Assembly: GCA_965363675.1 (NCBI GenBank)
Contig: CBDTTW010000197.1
Span: 1 to 5,533 of the forward strand
Direction: 5' to 3'
DNA length: 5,533 nucleotides
Source of the DNA: CBDTTW01 sp965363675
GTDB taxonomy: Bacteria > Bacteroidota > Rhodothermia > Rhodothermales > DASSAV01
In this document: piece after piece, positions 3,960 to 5,533 of the stretch
Layout: each line of letters opens with the position of its first letter
Position numbering within the stretch: position 1 is the first letter of the stretch
Notes under the pieces: generated by a model
Database searches by the model: none
What the model was told of the DNA's origin: nothing
What the model saw: the letters and a program-made list of their open reading frames with translations, nothing else
Position numbers and translations under genes: made by a program

Positions 3960-5533
3960 ATGCCCGAAACCCCGCCCCTCGCCCCCCGCGCCATTCCGGA
4001 GACGCTTGCGCTCGAACTGGGCGTGCCGCGCCGCCGGATCGAGGCCGCGCTCGCCCTTTTCGATGAAGGCGGCACGGTGCCCTTCATCGCCCGCTACCGC
4101 AAGGAGCGTACGGAGGGGCTGGACGAGACGCAACTGCGCCGGATCGAGGAGCGGCGGCAGTACTTGCAGGAGCTTGAGGAGCGGCGGCAGGCGGTGCTGG
4201 CAAGCATCGAGGAGCAAGGCAAACTCTCGGACGCCGTGCGCGCCGCCGTGTGGGCCTGCACGCAGAAGCAGCAGCTCGAAGACGTGTACCTGCCCTTCAA
4301 GCCGAAGCGCCGCACTCGCGCCACGATGGCCCGCGAGCGGGGCCTGGAGCCGCTGGCGCGCTGGCTCGCCGAAGCCAACGAGAGCGCCCGCCCGGCGGCC
4401 TTCGAGGAGGTCGAGCGGGAGGCCGCCCGCTACGCCGCCGCCGAGGGCGCTCCGGCGACGGCCGACGAAGCCCTTGCGGGGGCGCTCGACATTCTGGCGG
4501 AGGAGCTGGCCGAAACCGCCGAGCACCGGGCGTGGGTGCGCGCCTACCTCTACGACCACGGTGCGTTCGCCGCCTCCATCAAGCCGGAGCACCCCGAGGG
4601 GACGACCCGCTACGAAACCTACCGGAGCTTCCGCGCCCCCGTGCGGGACGCCGCCGCGCACACCGTGCTGGCGCTGCGGCGCGGCGAGGCCGAAGGCGTG
4701 CTGCACCTGAGCGTCGAGTTCGACGAGGCCGTCGTCGTGGAGCACCTGCTCGGCCGGACGCTGCGCTCGGAGGCCCCCGCCATCGCGGAGCTGTACGCGC
4801 GCCTCGTCGCGGACGCCTTCCAGCGCCTCATGAAGCATAGCCTCGTCGGGGAAGTGCGCCTCTCGAAGAAGGAGCAGGCCGACGCCGCCTCCATCGCGGC
4901 GTTCGCCGAGAACCTGCGCGCCCTGCTGCTGGCCAGCCCCGCCGGGATGCGCCCCACGCTCGGCATCGACCCCGGCTTCCGCACCGGCTGCAAGGTCGTC
5001 GCGCTCGACGGCACGGGTAAGTTCCTGGAGTACCGCGCCGTCTTTCCGCACACGAGCGGCGAGGCGGGGCGCCGCGAGGCGCGGGAGTATCTGCGCGCAA
5101 TGGCCCGGCGCCACGGCGCCGAGCTGGCCGCCGTCGGCAACGGCACGGCCGGGCGCGAAACGCTCGCCTTCGTGCAGGAGGCCCTCGGCGACCTGGAGCC
5201 GCGCCCCGTCGTGGTCATGGTCAGCGAGGCCGGGGCGTCGGTGTACTCGGCCAGCCCGGCCGCCGCCGAGGAGTTCAAGGATCTCGACGTGACGGTGCGC
5301 GGCGCCATCAGCATCGGGCGGCGCCTCCAGGACCCGCTCGCCGAGCTGGTCAAGATCGACCCCAAGTCCATCGGCGTCGGGCAGTACCAGCACGACGTAG
5401 ACCAGGGGCTGCTCAAGAAAAAGCTCGAAGACACCGTCGAGACGGCCGTCAACTACGTCGGGGTAGACCTGAACACGGCCTCGCGCGAGCTGCTGCGGTT
5501 CGTCTCCGGCATCAGCGGGTCGCTGGCGGCGGG
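3960..5533 (+). CDS. tex: Tex, conserved nucleic-acid-binding transcription accessory protein, 3' end outside the window
   Basis: 524 codons are present; E. coli and Pseudomonas Tex are about 770-785 residues, so the end of the helix-hairpin-helix region and the C-terminal S1 RNA-binding domain lie beyond the right edge. Tex is a cytosolic nucleic-acid-binding protein structurally related to eukaryotic Spt6 and linked to transcription and tolerance of toxin expression or stress. Landmarks are the N-terminal helical domain with VPFIARYRKERTEGLDE (40-56), a charged helix at 60-90, QLEDVYLPFKPKRRTRA (105-121), the YqgF/RNase H-like domain with LGIDPGFRTGCK (334-345), GNGTAGRET (393-401) and VSEAGASVYSAS (421-432), then IGVGQYQHDVDQ (471-482) and the start of the helix-hairpin-helix motif NYVGVDLNTAS (498-508). 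The ATG at 3960 is the only reasonable start: the frame has a TGA at 3900-3902 and no start codon between. No Shine-Dalgarno is visible. The gene is divergent from msrB. Confidence 0.97.
   Translation, partial: MPETPPLAPRAIPETLALELGVPRRRIEAALALFDEGGTVPFIARYRKERTEGLDETQLRRIEERRQYLQELEERRQAVLASIEEQGKLSDAVRAAVWACTQKQQLEDVYLPFKPKRRTRATMARERGLEPLARWLAEANESARPAAFEEVEREAARYAAAEGAPATADEALAGALDILAEELAETAEHRAWVRAYLYDHGAFAASIKPEHPEGTTRYETYRSFRAPVRDAAAHTVLALRRGEAEGVLHLSVEFDEAVVVEHLLGRTLRSEAPAIAELYARLVADAFQRLMKHSLVGEVRLSKKEQADAASIAAFAENLRALLLASPAGMRPTLGIDPGFRTGCKVVALDGTGKFLEYRAVFPHTSGEAGRREAREYLRAMARRHGAELAAVGNGTAGRETLAFVQEALGDLEPRPVVVMVSEAGASVYSASPAAAEEFKDLDVTVRGAISIGRRLQDPLAELVKIDPKSIGVGQYQHDVDQGLLKKKLEDTVETAVNYVGVDLNTASRELLRFVSGISGSLAA

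Noticed and set aside
3825..5393. A 522-codon minus-strand open frame antisense to tex
   Set aside because: The plus-strand frame encodes an unmistakable Tex; the antisense product is a compositional artefact.

Overview
This window is ordinary chromosomal DNA from a GC-rich bacterium (roughly 70% GC by eye). The organism cannot be named from the sequence alone. Several things fit a high-GC member of the Bacteroidota/Rhodothermota or a similar environmental phylum: near absence of Shine-Dalgarno sequences, a Tat-exported sugar-phosphate-isomerase-like protein of a type common in those phyla and in Planctomycetes, and proteins encoded with very high GC at third codon positions. This assignment is an inference and is weakly held.

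Layout from left to right. Bases 1-682 (minus) are the N-terminal 227 codons of an AcuI/YhdH-type acryloyl-CoA reductase that runs off the left edge. Bases 683-1176 form a long divergent intergenic region. It holds a sharply AT-rich island (963-1010) with two abutting inverted repeats, a plausible promoter pointing toward acuI, and a GC-rich nested hairpin followed by TTTT. A doubtful 91-residue ORF lies between the island and acuI. Bases 1177-2055 (plus) encode a Tat-signal TIM-barrel sugar phosphate isomerase/epimerase-like protein. It converges tail to tail, with a 13-bp gap, on a minus-strand cluster transcribed in the order msrB (3828-3427), Nudix hydrolase (3430-2873) and short-chain dehydrogenase (2815-2069). 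msrB and the Nudix gene share an ATGA stop/start overlap, so they are very probably translationally coupled; the dehydrogenase follows after 57 bp and may belong to the same transcript. A 131-bp divergent gap then leads to tex (plus, 3960 to the right edge), which encodes a conserved nucleic-acid-binding protein and lacks its C-terminal part here.

Functionally, the minus-strand cluster combines repair of oxidised methionine (MsrB), clearance of ADP-ribose or nucleoside-diphosphate-sugar compounds (Nudix) and an NADPH-type oxidoreductase (SDR). This is a housekeeping stress/redox set rather than a single pathway. acuI detoxifies acryloyl-CoA, and the exported TIM-barrel protein probably acts on a sugar-like substrate outside the cytoplasm. 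I found no mobile element, tRNA, rRNA, CRISPR array or recognisable novel multi-gene system. The most interesting non-coding signal is the palindromic AT-rich island with its neighbouring hairpin in 963-1068. The most interesting coding oddities are the Gln replacements at canonical metal-ligand positions in the TIM-barrel protein and the missing usual resolving cysteine in MsrB.
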